Assembly (NCBI RefSeq): GCF_900109855.1
Contig: NZ_FOBO01000002.1
Span: forward strand, 241,487 to 305,486
Reading direction: 5' to 3'
Source of the DNA: Roseovarius tolerans
Lineage (GTDB): Bacteria; Pseudomonadota; Alphaproteobacteria; Rhodobacterales; Rhodobacteraceae
DNA length: 64,000 bases
Position 1 is the stretch's first letter. Every line of letters begins with the position of its first letter. Position numbers and translations under genes: made by a program. The notes below the pieces were generated by a model. That model was not told where the DNA came from and did no database searches. It saw only the letters and a list, made by a program, of their open reading frames with translations. Below, piece after piece: positions 9,404 to 18,468 of this stretch.

Positions 9404-10270
9404 TCAGCTCTGGCGCGAGATAACGAAGCGGGCAAGCTCCCGCAAGCCGTCGGCACGCGCCTCGTATACAGATAGCGCGTCACAGGCGATCTCAACAAGG
9501 GTCGCGGCGCGGGTTTTCGCCCCCTCCAGCCCCAGAAGGGACACGAAAGTGGCCTTGCCCGCCGCGGCATCCTTGCCCACGGCCTTGCCGACCTGAGCCG
9601 CATCGCCGGTCACGTCGATCACGTCATCCTGGATTTGAAAGGCCAGCCCGAGCGCCCGGGCATAGGCCAAGAGCGGCGCCGGATCGGCGCGGCCCATGCG
9701 CGCGCCTGCCGTGGCCGACCATTCGATCAGCGCGCCGGTCTTGCCCTCCTGCAAGGTGATGATCTCATCGAGGGTAAGCGGGGTCTCGGCGCTTTCTGCG
9801 GCAATATCGCGGGCCTGCCCCAGCACCATCCCCTGCCCACCAGCGGCCCGCGCGAGCGTGTGGGTCAGCTCGGCGCGCACATCCGCCCCGAGACCCGTCT
9901 GCGGATCGCTCACCAGCTCAAACGCCAGCGATTGCAGCGCGTCGCCCACCAGAACAGCCGTGGCCTCGTCCCAACGGACATGCACCGTGGGCTGACCCCG
10001 GCGCAGATCATCGTCATCCATCGCGGGCAGGTCGTCATGCACGAGGCTATAGGCGTGCAGCGCCTCGATGGCGCAAGCGGGCCAGAGCGCCGCCGCCGCA
10101 TCCACCCCGTGCAGCCGCGCGCTCTCCATCACCAGAAACCCGCGAATGCGTTTTCCGCCGCGCGTGGCATAGCCCATGCCCTCGGTCACCGGACCGGGCG
10201 GGAACAACCCGAGCACGAGATCAAGCTGCGCCTGAATGGCACCAGCATCGGCGGCGAGCCTGCGCTTCAT
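9404..10270 (-). CDS. ispA: Polyprenyl (farnesyl) diphosphate synthase
   Basis: A 288-aa trans-prenyltransferase. The first aspartate-rich motif is DDLPAMDDDD and the second is FQIQDDVIDVTGD; GGKRIRG near the N-terminus binds the diphosphate. The small residues at the motif and the gene order with xseB and dxs fit farnesyl diphosphate synthase (GPP/FPP) better than a long-chain enzyme. I start at the ATG at 10270. A TTG at 10279 overlapping the xseB stop is possible but is not needed by homology. Confidence 0.93.
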   Translation of the reverse strand: MKRRLAADAGAIQAQLDLVLGLFPPGPVTEGMGYATRGGKRIRGFLVMESARLHGVDAAAALWPACAIEALHAYSLVHDDLPAMDDDDLRRGQPTVHVRWDEATAVLVGDALQSLAFELVSDPQTGLGADVRAELTHTLARAAGGQGMVLGQARDIAAESAETPLTLDEIITLQEGKTGALIEWSATAGARMGRADPAPLLAYARALGLAFQIQDDVIDVTGDAAQVGKAVGKDAAAGKATFVSLLGLEGAKTRAATLVEIACDALSVYEARADGLRELARFVISRQS

Positions 10271-10275
10271 ATGCC

Positions 10276-10518
10276 TCAATCGTCCGAAACGGGGCGCGTG
10301 CCGGTCGGCTGGCCGTCGCTGTCGAGGGTGATCGCGGCGACCTTTTCCTCGGCCTCCTTGAGCTTGGCCTCGCAGCGCTTCTTCAACTCCGCCCCCCGCT
10401 CATAGAGCGTGATCGACTCGTCAAGCGCCACATCGCCGCGCTCCAGCCGCCCGACCACCTGCTCAAGCTCTTTCATTGCCTGTTCAAAGCTCATCTCGCT
10501 GACGGGGGTATCGGGCAT
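10276..10518 (-). CDS. xseB: Exodeoxyribonuclease VII small subunit
   Basis: An 80-aa helical protein with the family signature SFEQAMKELEQVVGRLERGD followed by LDESITLYERGAELKKRCE. It is the small subunit that caps the XseA nuclease, which degrades single-stranded DNA; xseA is not in the window. The ATG at 10518 has AGGA upstream and gives the usual length; an in-frame extension to 10626 has no family support. First gene of the xseB-ispA-dxs operon. Confidence 0.94.
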   Translation of the reverse strand: MPDTPVSEMSFEQAMKELEQVVGRLERGDVALDESITLYERGAELKKRCEAKLKEAEEKVAAITLDSDGQPTGTRPVSDD

Positions 10519-10619
10519 GGGAGATCCTGTTGCTGAATTTGCCAGCATCACCTTAGACGGGCCATGCGGCGGGTGCAATTCGGTTGACGCCGATAGGGGG
10601 CTGGGAAAGATTGGGCGAC

Positions 10620-11594
10620 ATGTCACAGCCTGCCTATCCCACTGCCTCTCATGTGCCCGACCCCGAGGCGCTGATGGCCGTGCAGGCGCGGCTGGCCGAG
10701 GCGCGCGCGACCGAACCGGCGCTGGAGGAGGCCTGCATCGAAGAGGTGCTGCGCATCGTGCCCGGCAAGCGCGCGGTGCTGGCGGGGCTCTGGCAAGAGC
10801 GCCCCGCGATCTTTCGCATGGTCGAGCCCACCGAGATCGAGTGGCAGGCGCGCGAATGGCGCGAGGCCAGCCGCATCTGGCCGCATATGCAGGGCGTGCG
10901 CTACCGGGTGGCAGAGCCGCTCGCGTATCTGCCCGAGGTCGGCATCATGGTGGTCGAGCGGGTGCCGGGCACGCCGCTGCTGGAGCATCTTTGGTCGGCA
11001 CCCGCCGAGAGCCGCGCCGCCCTGATGCCGCGTGCCGCGGCGTGGTTGCGCCGCTACACGGATGTGACAGAGGCGTGGCGCGCGACCAACCCGGCGGGCT
11101 GGCTGGCGCGGGCCGAACGCGCGGCGGCGGCCCAGCCCTTTGCCCGGCTGCGCGGGATCGAGGCAGACATTCTCATGCAGTTGCAGCGGCTGGCAGCGAT
11201 GCTTGACGGGGCGGAATGGCGAATCGCCATCTGTCACGGCGATTTCCACCCCAACAACCTCGTCCTTGACGGTGAGCGCCTGACCGGCATCGATCTCGGG
11301 GCGTCGTCGCGCATGCCGGTGACCAAGGATATCGCCCGATTTCTTGCCCATATGGGACGGCGCGGCATGCTGCCTTCGGGCCAGCGTTATCTCGGGGTGG
11401 ACGCGCAGGGCATCGAGGCTTTCGTCGATACCTTTGCCCTGACCGAGATGGAGCGCACCCGTACCCTGCCCTTCTTTCTGGGCATAGAGGCGCTGATCCG
11501 CGTCGAGAACCGGCAGATGAAAAACGGGCGTGTCCGCCACGCGCAAGAGATGTATGCCGCCCTGCGTGACGATCTCGCTGCGTTGACAGCCTAG
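10620..11594 (+). CDS. Aminoglycoside-phosphotransferase-like kinase
   Basis: A 324-aa protein of the APH/choline-kinase superfamily. The catalytic loop HGDFHPNNL is at about residue 206 and the metal-binding IDLGASSRMPVTKDIARFL follows. An N-lobe with VLAGLWQERPAIFRM and MVVERVPGTPLL is recognisable. The natural substrate is not predictable; resistance activity should not be assumed. Start at 10620 (GGGCGAC before ATG); 12 more residues are possible upstream. The 3' end is only 3 bases from the convergent DUF3179 gene. Confidence 0.8.
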   Translation: MSQPAYPTASHVPDPEALMAVQARLAEARATEPALEEACIEEVLRIVPGKRAVLAGLWQERPAIFRMVEPTEIEWQAREWREASRIWPHMQGVRYRVAEPLAYLPEVGIMVVERVPGTPLLEHLWSAPAESRAALMPRAAAWLRRYTDVTEAWRATNPAGWLARAERAAAAQPFARLRGIEADILMQLQRLAAMLDGAEWRIAICHGDFHPNNLVLDGERLTGIDLGASSRMPVTKDIARFLAHMGRRGMLPSGQRYLGVDAQGIEAFVDTFALTEMERTRTLPFFLGIEALIRVENRQMKNGRVRHAQEMYAALRDDLAALTA

Positions 11595-11597
11595 CAG

Positions 11598-12563
11598 TTA
11601 CCGCACCATCCAGGTGCCATTCGGCCAGAAGGCGTGAAAGGCGAAGGCGAACATCACGTCATGCGGCACGTCGCGCCCCTGCCCGTCGCGCACCCGCACC
11701 GTGCCCACGTCGCGCCCCTTGGCGATGGTGCCGTGATCGAGCGCCGAGGCCTGACCCTTTTGCCATGAAATCGCAACGCCCGCCTCGCGCACACCACCTT
11801 CATTGCGGATGCGGGTCAGCGGCCACGCCCGGTCGCCCACCCGCACCACGCGTTCCAGCGGCGGAATGCCGTGCGGTGGGGCCTCTCCGTTATAGAGGAA
11901 CGGCCGCGCGGAACTGTCATAGCCCTGATAGGGATTGCGCCCGTAAGAGCGGTTGAAATCGGGCTCCGCCATTACCAAACCTTGCGGATGGCGGGCGCGG
12001 AACTGATCCCAGCTTTCCATCCAGCTTGGCAATTGCCGCAACTCCGCCCCGGTCATCTGCCCCACGATCCCCTCGCCGATGGCCTGCTGCCACCAGCTCT
12101 GGGTTTCGCGGTCATACATCACCATGTCGGAATGGCGCAGCTTGCCCGAGACGCCAAAACTCAGCACCTTGCCCTGCACCCGCCGGTCAAAGGTGATGCC
12201 GGAATTGCACAAGGGACAGAAGGTCACCGCCACCGGAATACCGCCGATCTGGTCGTTGACGATCTCGTGCCATGTCAGGTAGCGGATCGGATAGGCGCGC
12301 GGGGTCTGGCCGTCGATCTCGACGGTGATCACAGGCTCATTGCCCGCGATGCCCCGCTTGTCGCCAGCGCGCAGGAATTTCGGGTCATCAATCGCCGGGA
12401 TACCGTCCTTGGGCGGCCCGCCCGACATGATCTCGGACCAGTTGTCTACACTGGTCTTCTGGAAATTCGTCTCCGGCCATTCATGTCGCCACTGGCTCGG
12501 GTTTGCAGTGGCCAGACCGGCGATCAGCAGAAGCGATGTCACAAATGCAAGAAAGCGGGTCAT
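11598..12563 (-). CDS. DUF3179 domain-containing exported protein
   Basis: A 321-aa protein with a signal peptide (MTRFLAFVTSLLLIAGLATA) followed by a DUF3179 domain. That domain includes GIPAIDDPKF, AYPIRYLTWHEIVND and the motif VTFCPLCNSG with paired cysteines. The last is reminiscent of a metal or redox site, but the function of the family is not established. Start chosen at the ATG at 12563 because it places the signal peptide at the N-terminus. It lies alone between convergent and upstream neighbours. Confidence 0.87.
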   Translation of the reverse strand: MTRFLAFVTSLLLIAGLATANPSQWRHEWPETNFQKTSVDNWSEIMSGGPPKDGIPAIDDPKFLRAGDKRGIAGNEPVITVEIDGQTPRAYPIRYLTWHEIVNDQIGGIPVAVTFCPLCNSGITFDRRVQGKVLSFGVSGKLRHSDMVMYDRETQSWWQQAIGEGIVGQMTGAELRQLPSWMESWDQFRARHPQGLVMAEPDFNRSYGRNPYQGYDSSARPFLYNGEAPPHGIPPLERVVRVGDRAWPLTRIRNEGGVREAGVAISWQKGQASALDHGTIAKGRDVGTVRVRDGQGRDVPHDVMFAFAFHAFWPNGTWMVR

Positions 12564-12655
12564 GCGGGGCACCTCGGGCAGCGGTGAGCGATACCGCAAT
12601 CATGCCGCTTACCCGGGATTCGAGCCAGCCACCCCCACGCGATTGTGAGGGGATG

Positions 12656-13447
12656 TCAGCCTTTGCCCGCCTGTTTCTTCTTGGCGCGGGTCAACTCGCG
12701 ATCCCACATGCGGTCGCGGAGCAGGCGGCGAAAGGCGCGCTCCAGTTCCGCCACGCCATTGCGATCATAACACCGCCCATGCGCGAGGATGATGCGCTCG
12801 GGGGCCCAGCCGATCATCTCCTCGACACTGTCGGCCATGGCGCGCTTGTCGCGGAACATCCAGCGGATGCCGGGCGGCGTCTTACCGTCGCTGTCGTCGA
12901 TGCCCTTGATCCAGGCGAGCGGGCGAAGATGCGCGGGCAGCTTGGCGGTCTCGATGGCGGTGATCAGATCGGTCAGGATCAGGCTGCGGCTGGCGTGGTG
13001 AAAGAACACCGCCTCGTGAAACCGCGTGCTCCCTTGCACGATGCGTTGGTCAAGTTGGCCTGCCCATGGTCCCTCGGCCTCCTCGGCCCGCAACTCGCGG
13101 TCAAAGCTGAGGCTCAGCCCATTCTTCGCCGCCCGCTCCACCACCCCCGGCGCGGCCCAGCTTTTTGCCTTGGGCCAGGCGGCCTGCCACTCGGCGATAT
13201 GGGCAAAATGGAACGGGTTCGGGGCCACGAGGTGGCGTACCTCTCCGAGTCCATCCAACTCTGCACGCAGTCCTTCGGTCAACCGCGTCGGCGAATGCAC
13301 CCAGAGGTTTCTATTCCTAAGCCTCACCACGGTGGCGCGCGTGGAGAACGAAAAACCATAGCTGCGGATGGCCGGGCCGTCGATCAGCCATATCCCCTCC
13401 CCCCAGGGCTTGAGGGTATCGAGCGGCTCGTATCCGGTCCCGGCCAT
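12656..13447 (-). CDS. DUF4336 domain-containing protein (metallo-beta-lactamase-like fold)
   Basis: A 263-aa cytoplasmic protein of the DUF4336 family, with the opening LDTLKPWGEGIWLIDGPAI, then NPFHFAHIAEWQAAWPKA and a histidine-bearing FHEAVFFHHASRSLILTDL. The arrangement resembles a degenerate metallo-beta-lactamase fold; several metal ligands of true hydrolases are not obvious. It follows the exported cyclophilin by 5 bases, so the three genes 14500-12656 are probably one operon, but the connection is unexplained. Confidence 0.8.
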   Translation of the reverse strand: MAGTGYEPLDTLKPWGEGIWLIDGPAIRSYGFSFSTRATVVRLRNRNLWVHSPTRLTEGLRAELDGLGEVRHLVAPNPFHFAHIAEWQAAWPKAKSWAAPGVVERAAKNGLSLSFDRELRAEEAEGPWAGQLDQRIVQGSTRFHEAVFFHHASRSLILTDLITAIETAKLPAHLRPLAWIKGIDDSDGKTPPGIRWMFRDKRAMADSVEEMIGWAPERIILAHGRCYDRNGVAELERAFRRLLRDRMWDRELTRAKKKQAGKG

Positions 13448-13452
13448 GCGCG

Positions 13453-14001
13453 TTACTCGGTCACCGTGACCTTTTCCATCACGTCCGGTTGGCCGACAAC
13501 GGCCCCGTTCGACCCGCGCCCGCGCTTGATCGCATCGACCACGTCCATCCCGTCAGTGACCTTGCCGACGACAGTATATTGCCCGTTCAGGAATTCGCCC
13601 GCGTCGAACATGATGAAAAACTGGCTGTTGGCCGAATCCGGGTTCTGGCTGCGTGCCATGCCCACGACCCCGCGCAGGAACCGCTCGTCAGAGAACTCGG
13701 CGGCCACATCGGGGCGGTCACTGCCGCCCATGCCCGCGCGGCTCATGTCGCCACCGTCGAGCTTGCCGAACTGCACGTCACCGGTCTGCGCCATGAAACC
13801 TTGGATCACCCGGTGAAAGACGACGCCGTCATAGGCGCCCTCTTCGGCCAATGCGGTGATCTGCTCGACGTGGTTCGGGGCGATATCCTCGAAGAGGTCG
13901 ATGGTGACACTGCCGTCGGCCTCGCCAGCGACTTCGATCTGAAGGCCGGTCGCGAGCGCAGGACTGGCCAGCAGGGAAAAGACAAAGGCTAATTTATGCA
14001 T
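13453..14001 (-). CDS. Exported cyclophilin-type peptidyl-prolyl isomerase
   Basis: A 182-aa cyclophilin with a short signal peptide (MHKLAFVFSLLASPALA), so periplasmic. The catalytic and binding residues typical of the fold are present in FHRVIQGFMAQTGD, NSQFFIMF and FLNGQYTVVGKV. It overlaps the preceding cytoplasmic cyclophilin gene by 8 bases, and the two are 40-50 percent alike by eye, which suggests a tandem duplication with one copy redirected to the periplasm. Confidence 0.93.
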   Translation of the reverse strand: MHKLAFVFSLLASPALATGLQIEVAGEADGSVTIDLFEDIAPNHVEQITALAEEGAYDGVVFHRVIQGFMAQTGDVQFGKLDGGDMSRAGMGGSDRPDVAAEFSDERFLRGVVGMARSQNPDSANSQFFIMFDAGEFLNGQYTVVGKVTDGMDVVDAIKRGRGSNGAVVGQPDVMEKVTVTE

Positions 14002-14500
14002 CGGCAGCCACCTTGACGCTGATCATCCGGTCGGGGTTCGCAGGCGGCTCGCCCTCGGCGATCGCATCGACATGCTCCATGCCGGAAATCACCCGGCCAT
14101 AGACGGTGTATTGCCCGTTGAGGAAATGGTTGTCCTTGAAATTGATGAAAAACTGGCTGTTGGCCGAATTCGGATTCTGGCTGCGCGCCGCGCCCAACGT
14201 GCCGCGATCATGCGGAATCTTGGAGAACTCGGCCTTGAGATCGGGCAGGTCGCTGCCGCCGGTCCCGGCCCCGCGCGGGTTATAGTCCTTTTCCATATTG
14301 GCGTGCTGCACGTCGCCGGTCTGCGCCATGAAACCGTCGATCACCCGGTGAAAGGCCACGTTGTCATACTGCCCGGCGCGCGCCAGTTCCTTCATCCGTT
14401 CGCAATGGCCCGGTGCGATATCGGGCAAAAGCTCGATCGTGACGGTGCCGTCCTTGAGCTCTATCAAAATGGTGTTCTCGGGGTCCTTGATCTCGGCCAT
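13994..14500 (-). CDS. Cytoplasmic cyclophilin-type peptidyl-prolyl isomerase
   Basis: A 168-aa cyclophilin without a signal peptide. Core motifs are FHRVIDGFMAQTGD, GTLGAARSQNPNSANSQFFI and FLNGQYTVYGRVI. It catalyses cis-trans isomerisation of proline bonds. The ATG at 14500 has AAGGAG 6 bases upstream, so I prefer it to the in-frame ATG at 14515. The stop lies inside the next gene, an 8-base overlap with the periplasmic paralogue. Confidence 0.94.
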   Translation of the reverse strand: MAEIKDPENTILIELKDGTVTIELLPDIAPGHCERMKELARAGQYDNVAFHRVIDGFMAQTGDVQHANMEKDYNPRGAGTGGSDLPDLKAEFSKIPHDRGTLGAARSQNPNSANSQFFINFKDNHFLNGQYTVYGRVISGMEHVDAIAEGEPPANPDRMISVKVAADA

Positions 14501-14633
14501 CGGGCGCTCCTTCATTGAAATCTACCCGATATCTAAGACGAACGCGCGCCCTTGCCAAGCACGCAGGTTGACCTCTTGACCCTGCCGCGCCAATAGGGGC
14601 GCGACACGGGAACAACACGGAGGCCGCCGCGCC

Positions 14634-15824
14634 ATGAGCTGGAAAACCCTCGACGACATGGACCTTGCGGGCAAGCGCGTGCTGGTGCGTGTCGATATAA
14701 ACGTGCCGGTGGACAAGGGCGTGGTGACCGATGCCACACGGATCGAGCGGATCAAGCCGACGATCATCGATATCCTCGATAAGGACGGCAAACCGATGCT
14801 GATCGCCCATTTCGGACGACCCAAGGGCAAGGTGGTGCCCGACATGTCGCTGCGCGTCACTGTTCCCGCGCTGGAACAGGCCTTGGGACGCAAGGTGCGG
14901 CTGATCGAGACGCTTGAGGGCGCCGAGAACCTCACCGAGGAAGCGCGCGCCGCCGATGTGCAGCTGTTGGAAAACATCCGCTTTCATCCGGGCGAAGAGG
15001 GCAACGATCCTGAGTTGGCGCAGCGTCTGGCCGCGCTTGGCGATGTCTATTGCAACGACGCGTTCTCGGCGGCGCACCGCGCGCATGCTTCGACCACGGC
15101 GCTCGCCCATCTGCTGCCCGCCTGCGCGGGCCGCCTGATGCAGGCCGAATTGCAGGCGCTCGAGGCGGCGCTCGGAAATCCCGCCCGCCCAGTGATGGCC
15201 GTGGTCGGCGGGGCCAAGGTCTCGACCAAGCTCGATCTACTCGGCAATCTCGTGGAAAGGGTCGATTGTCTCGTGATCGGCGGCGGCATGGCCAATACGT
15301 TCCTCGCCGCCATGGGGCTCGATGTGGGCAAGTCGCTGTGCGAACACGAAATGGCCACGACCGCCCGCGAGATCATGCTCAAGGCGGGTGCGGCTGGCTG
15401 TGAGATCCTGTTGCCCGCCGATGTGGTCGTGGCGCGCGAATTTGCCGAAGGCGCGGCGCATGAAGTGACGGGCGCGCATGCCTGCCCGGCGGATGCGATG
15501 ATCCTCGATGCCGGACCGCAAGCCGTGGCGCGCATCATTGCTGCGATTGACGCGGCCAAAACGCTGATCTGGAATGGGCCTCTCGGGGCGTTCGAGATCG
15601 CGCCCTTTGATACGGCAACCAATGCTGCCGCGAAACACGCCGCCGCGCGCAGCCGCGATGGCGCGCTCATTTCGGTCGCGGGCGGCGGAGATACGGTCGC
15701 AGCGCTGAACAAGGCGGGTGCGGCGGAGGACTTCACCTATATCTCCACAGCCGGCGGCGCCTTCCTCGAATGGATGGAAGGCAAGGACCTGCCGGGCGTC
15801 GCGGCGCTCAAGGGTGAGGGGTAA
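14634..15824 (+). CDS. pgk: Phosphoglycerate kinase
   Basis: A 396-aa glycolytic/gluconeogenic kinase interconverting 1,3-bisphosphoglycerate and 3-phosphoglycerate. It shows RVDINVPVD near the N-terminus, [11 protein letters not shown], the hinge region [20 protein letters not shown] and the nucleotide-binding [15 protein letters not shown]. Length is typical. It is followed, after a 363-bp gap, by the codirectional class I aldolase gene; both act in the lower Embden-Meyerhof/gluconeogenic route. Confidence 0.97.
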   Translation: MSWKTLDDMDLAGKRVLVRVDINVPVDKGVVTDATRIERIKPTIIDILDKDGKPMLIAHFGRPKGKVVPDMSLRVTVPALEQALGRKVRLIETLEGAENLTEEARAADVQLLENIRFHPGEEGNDPELAQRLAALGDVYCNDAFSAAHRAHASTTALAHLLPACAGRLMQAELQALEAALGNPARPVMAVVGGAKVSTKLDLLGNLVERVDCLVIGGGMANTFLAAMGLDVGKSLCEHEMATTAREIMLKAGAAGCEILLPADVVVAREFAEGAAHEVTGAHACPADAMILDAGPQAVARIIAAIDAAKTLIWNGPLGAFEIAPFDTATNAAAKHAAARSRDGALISVAGGGDTVAALNKAGAAEDFTYISTAGGAFLEWMEGKDLPGVAALKGEG

Positions 15825-16187
15825 GGGGCTGTTGGCCTTGAGGGGACATTGCTGACCCGTAGAAGGTGCCGCGTGATCGCAGGGCCGGGGACTGGCGCTG
15901 CAACGGTTGTTGCTCGCACTTTTATGCCAGCCAAGTCATCGTAACTTCGACACGTTGAGCGCCGTATCAAATCGCCAGGCCGCGGGACGGCCCGGCGATC
16001 GCGCGGCACCTCCGGTGCGTTTCGCGCGGGTGGTGCGTATGTCCGCTTCAGCCCATAAACACCCCTTCATCGCTGTCCCGGTGTCCAAACCGCCCCGTGC
16101 ACGCTCTGTTAGCGCCACCACGATTGCAGGGCGCGCGCCCCTCGCCTAAGAGGGCGCAAAACGTATCGTGATTCAGGGGGACCAGCC
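15825..16187. repeat. Gap of 363 bp holding dispersed repeat element, copy A
   Basis: No convincing gene is present. From about 15862 to 16065 the gap holds an element also seen at 33300-33520 and 55730-55860. Recognisable parts are GAAGGTGCCGCGTGATCGC at 15862-15880, TTTTATGCCAGCCAAG near 15920, and AAATCGCCAGGCCGCGGGAC from about 15969. GGCGATCGCGCGGCACC and ATGTCCGCTTCAGCCCATAA (from about 16039) follow. The flanks are inverted copies, so transcripts could fold into a long hairpin. The final 120 bases before the aldolase start must carry its ribosome site (AGGGGGA at about 16175); no clear promoter is seen. Confidence 0.65.
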
Positions 16188-17081
16188 ATGTCGCAGGCCG
16201 AGCAAAGACAGAAACTCCGCGAAGGACAGGGCTTTATCGCAGCACTCGATCAATCGGGCGGCTCCACCCCCAAGGCGCTGCGCCTCTACGGTGTCGAGGA
16301 GGGCGAATACGCCTCCGATGCCGAGATGTTCGACCTGATCCACGCCATGCGCGCCCGCATCGCACAGGCCCCGGCCTTTACTGGCGACAAAGTGCTGGGT
16401 GCGATCCTTTTCGAGATGACGATGGACCGTGAGATCGGTGGCAAACCCGCCCCCGATTTCCTCTGGCAAGAGCGCGGCGTCGTGCCCTTTCTCAAGGTCG
16501 ACAAGGGACTGGCCGACAGCACCGACGGCGTCAAGCTGATGAAGCCGATGCCCGATCTCGACGCCTTGCTTGCGCGTGGGGCCAAGGCGGGCATTTTCGG
16601 CACCAAGATGCGCTCGGTCATCGACGCGGCCAATCCGGCGGGCATCGATGCCGTTGTCGCCCAGCAATTCGAGGTCGGAACCCAGATCCTCGGGCACGAC
16701 CTCGTGCCGATCATCGAGCCCGAAGTCACGATCTCCATCCACGACAAGGCCGAGGCCGAAGACATCCTGCGCGCCGCGATCCTGGCACAACTCGACGCGC
16801 TGCCCGAAGATCACGAGGTGATGCTCAAACTCACCCTTCCCGAAACCGACAATCTCTACGAGGCTCTCGTCAACCACCCGCGCGTGCTGCGTGTCGTGGC
16901 GCTCTCGGGCGGTTACAGCCGGGAAGAGGCCAATGCGCGCCTCGCCCGGAACACGGGCGTGATCGCCAGCTTCAGCCGCGCCCTCACCGAAGGTCTCTCG
17001 GCACGGCAATCGGATGCCGAGTTCAACGCGACCATCGCCAAGTCGATCGACGATATTCACGCGGCATCGGTCGCAGGCTAA
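16188..17081 (+). CDS. Class I fructose-bisphosphate aldolase
   Basis: A 297-aa class I (Schiff-base) aldolase of the short bacterial type. It has FIAALDQSGGSTPKAL, ILFEMTMDREIGG, PFLKVDKGL, a GTKMRSVI segment, IIEPEVTI and the lysine-bearing EVMLKLTLPE. It reversibly splits fructose 1,6-bisphosphate into glyceraldehyde 3-phosphate and dihydroxyacetone phosphate. AGGGGGA precedes the ATG. Its position after pgk fits central carbon metabolism. Its end is 12 bases from the convergent response regulator. Confidence 0.94.
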   Translation: MSQAEQRQKLREGQGFIAALDQSGGSTPKALRLYGVEEGEYASDAEMFDLIHAMRARIAQAPAFTGDKVLGAILFEMTMDREIGGKPAPDFLWQERGVVPFLKVDKGLADSTDGVKLMKPMPDLDALLARGAKAGIFGTKMRSVIDAANPAGIDAVVAQQFEVGTQILGHDLVPIIEPEVTISIHDKAEAEDILRAAILAQLDALPEDHEVMLKLTLPETDNLYEALVNHPRVLRVVALSGGYSREEANARLARNTGVIASFSRALTEGLSARQSDAEFNATIAKSIDDIHAASVAG

Positions 17082-17093
17082 CCGCTCGCGCGC

Positions 17094-17699
17094 TCAGGCA
17101 TAGCCCATGTCACGCGCCAGCATCGCGGCATGGGTGCGGTTCTTTGCGCCCAGCTTGCGTGACAGCGTCTTGAGATGCAGCTTGACCGTCACCTCCTGAA
17201 TGTCGAGATCACGGGCGATTTCCTTGTTCGACTTGCCTTCGGACACCCCCACCAGGACATCGCGCTCGCGCGGGGTCAGGCGCGGGCACTCACCTATCGG
17301 GGCATCCTCTTCGAGAAAGTCGAGCGGCGCGTAAATCTCGCCCACCAGCATGTGATGCACCGCCGCGATCAGCGAGTGCGGATCCAGTGTCTTGGGCAGG
17401 AATCCCGCCGCACCCGCGCGCAGCGCACGCCGCGCCACGTCAGGCGGTGCGGTGCCTGACAGGATCGCCACCGGACAGCGCGCCTGCGCCTTCATCCGTG
17501 CAAGCCCGGTCAGGCCGTCCATACCAGGCATCTGGAAATCCAGCAAGACAAGGTCAAACTGCGTCGACTTTCCGACCACCGAAATCGCGGCATCGAATTT
17601 ATTCGCCACTTCGGTGACAAAGCCGCCCTGAACCCGCAGGAAATCGGCGATGGTCTCTCGCACGAGATCGTGATCATCCGCCAATAAGAGCCTGACCAT
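17094..17699 (-). CDS. NarL/LuxR-type response regulator
   Basis: A 201-aa two-component regulator. A receiver domain (acidic pocket ADDHD, phospho-acceptor Asp54 in VLLDFQMPGMDG, conserved Lys in FLPKTL) is joined to a C-terminal LuxR helix-turn-helix (LTPRERDVLVGVSEGKSNKE). The last part ends with VKLHLKTLSRKLGAKNRTHA. It binds DNA as a phosphorylation-dependent dimer. It is transcribed away from the molybdopterin-fold gene and the hybrid kinase at 17943-21033, which suggests it is the final acceptor of that phosphorelay. Start at 17699 because AAGGA lies just upstream; an ATG at 17714 adds five residues. Confidence 0.9.
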   Translation of the reverse strand: MVRLLLADDHDLVRETIADFLRVQGGFVTEVANKFDAAISVVGKSTQFDLVLLDFQMPGMDGLTGLARMKAQARCPVAILSGTAPPDVARRALRAGAAGFLPKTLDPHSLIAAVHHMLVGEIYAPLDFLEEDAPIGECPRLTPRERDVLVGVSEGKSNKEIARDLDIQEVTVKLHLKTLSRKLGAKNRTHAAMLARDMGYA

Positions 17700-17942
17700 G
17701 TCGTCCTTTTCCATTCAATCACTGCGCGCGGCATCTGTCGCCACCCCGGCGCTTGCATTCTTTATGCCGCACGAACATCGATGACAATCATTGGATCATA
17801 TTTTGGCATCGCGTCTTTCAGAACCCCGGGTTTCGCAATCGCGCGACACGACCATGGGTTGTGCGGCCTCTCCATCGGCATAGGGGGATGGCCAAACCGG
17901 CATAATTGATCAGACTGGCGCAAATTTTTTCCGGAGACAACC

Positions 17943-18437
17943 ATGTTCAAATCAGCTTTTCGCGCGGTGTGTGCCGCGATCTTTACCAGTCTCATAATCG
18001 CGATTCCGCCCGAAGCGACACAAGCCCAAACCGAACCGACCCTCACCATCACTGATCCGCAACTTGACGCCCCCGTCATCCTCAGCCGCGCCGACCTGAT
18101 GGCCCTGCCGCGCACCGAGTATGTCACGACAACGATCTGGACAGAGGGGCCGCAGCGCTTTTCGGGTGTGTCGCTTCACGATCTCATGGATCACCTGAAG
18201 ATCGAGGCGGTAATACTGGAGTTCATGGCGATAAACGACTATTCCATTACCGTGCCGGTCTCCGAGATCGGGCAGGACAACCCGATGATCGCCTATGCGC
18301 GCAACGGCGAGCCAATGAGCCTGCGGGAAAAAGGGCCCTTCTGGCTGGTCTACAACTATGATTCCGATCCGGCCTTTCGGACCGAAACGGTATATTCGCG
18401 CAGCATCTGGCAGCTGGACCGAATCACCGCCCGCTGA
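17943..18437 (+). CDS. Periplasmic molybdopterin-binding-fold protein
   Basis: A 164-aa exported protein with a signal peptide ending near AQA (residues 1-28). It has an oxidoreductase molybdopterin-binding (SUOX-like) fold: LSRADLMALPRTEYVTTTIW, FSGVSLHDLMDHL, DYSITVPVSEI and PFWLVYNYDSD. The cysteine that ligates molybdenum in true sulfite-oxidase-type enzymes is absent, so catalysis is doubtful. It is 31 bases upstream of the hybrid kinase and codirectional, so an accessory or sensory role for that kinase is plausible. Confidence 0.75.
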   Translation: MFKSAFRAVCAAIFTSLIIAIPPEATQAQTEPTLTITDPQLDAPVILSRADLMALPRTEYVTTTIWTEGPQRFSGVSLHDLMDHLKIEAVILEFMAINDYSITVPVSEIGQDNPMIAYARNGEPMSLREKGPFWLVYNYDSDPAFRTETVYSRSIWQLDRITAR

Positions 18438-18468
18438 CTCCTGCACGCGCGGCCTGGGATGAAACCGA

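Noticed and set aside
7361..9475. A 704-codon open frame on the plus strand opposite dxs
   Set aside because: It is the antisense shadow of dxs in GC-rich DNA; its translation is arginine/histidine-rich without any family pattern, whereas dxs is unambiguous.
12590..12650. A tRNA-like T-arm (GGCTCGAATCC on the minus strand)
   Set aside because: No matching acceptor, D or anticodon arms can be folded around it, and position 54 of the T-loop is wrong.
15936..16121. A 61-codon minus-strand ORF within repeat copy A
   Set aside because: Similar translations arise in other frames of copy B because the DNA repeats; this is repeat sequence, not a conserved protein.
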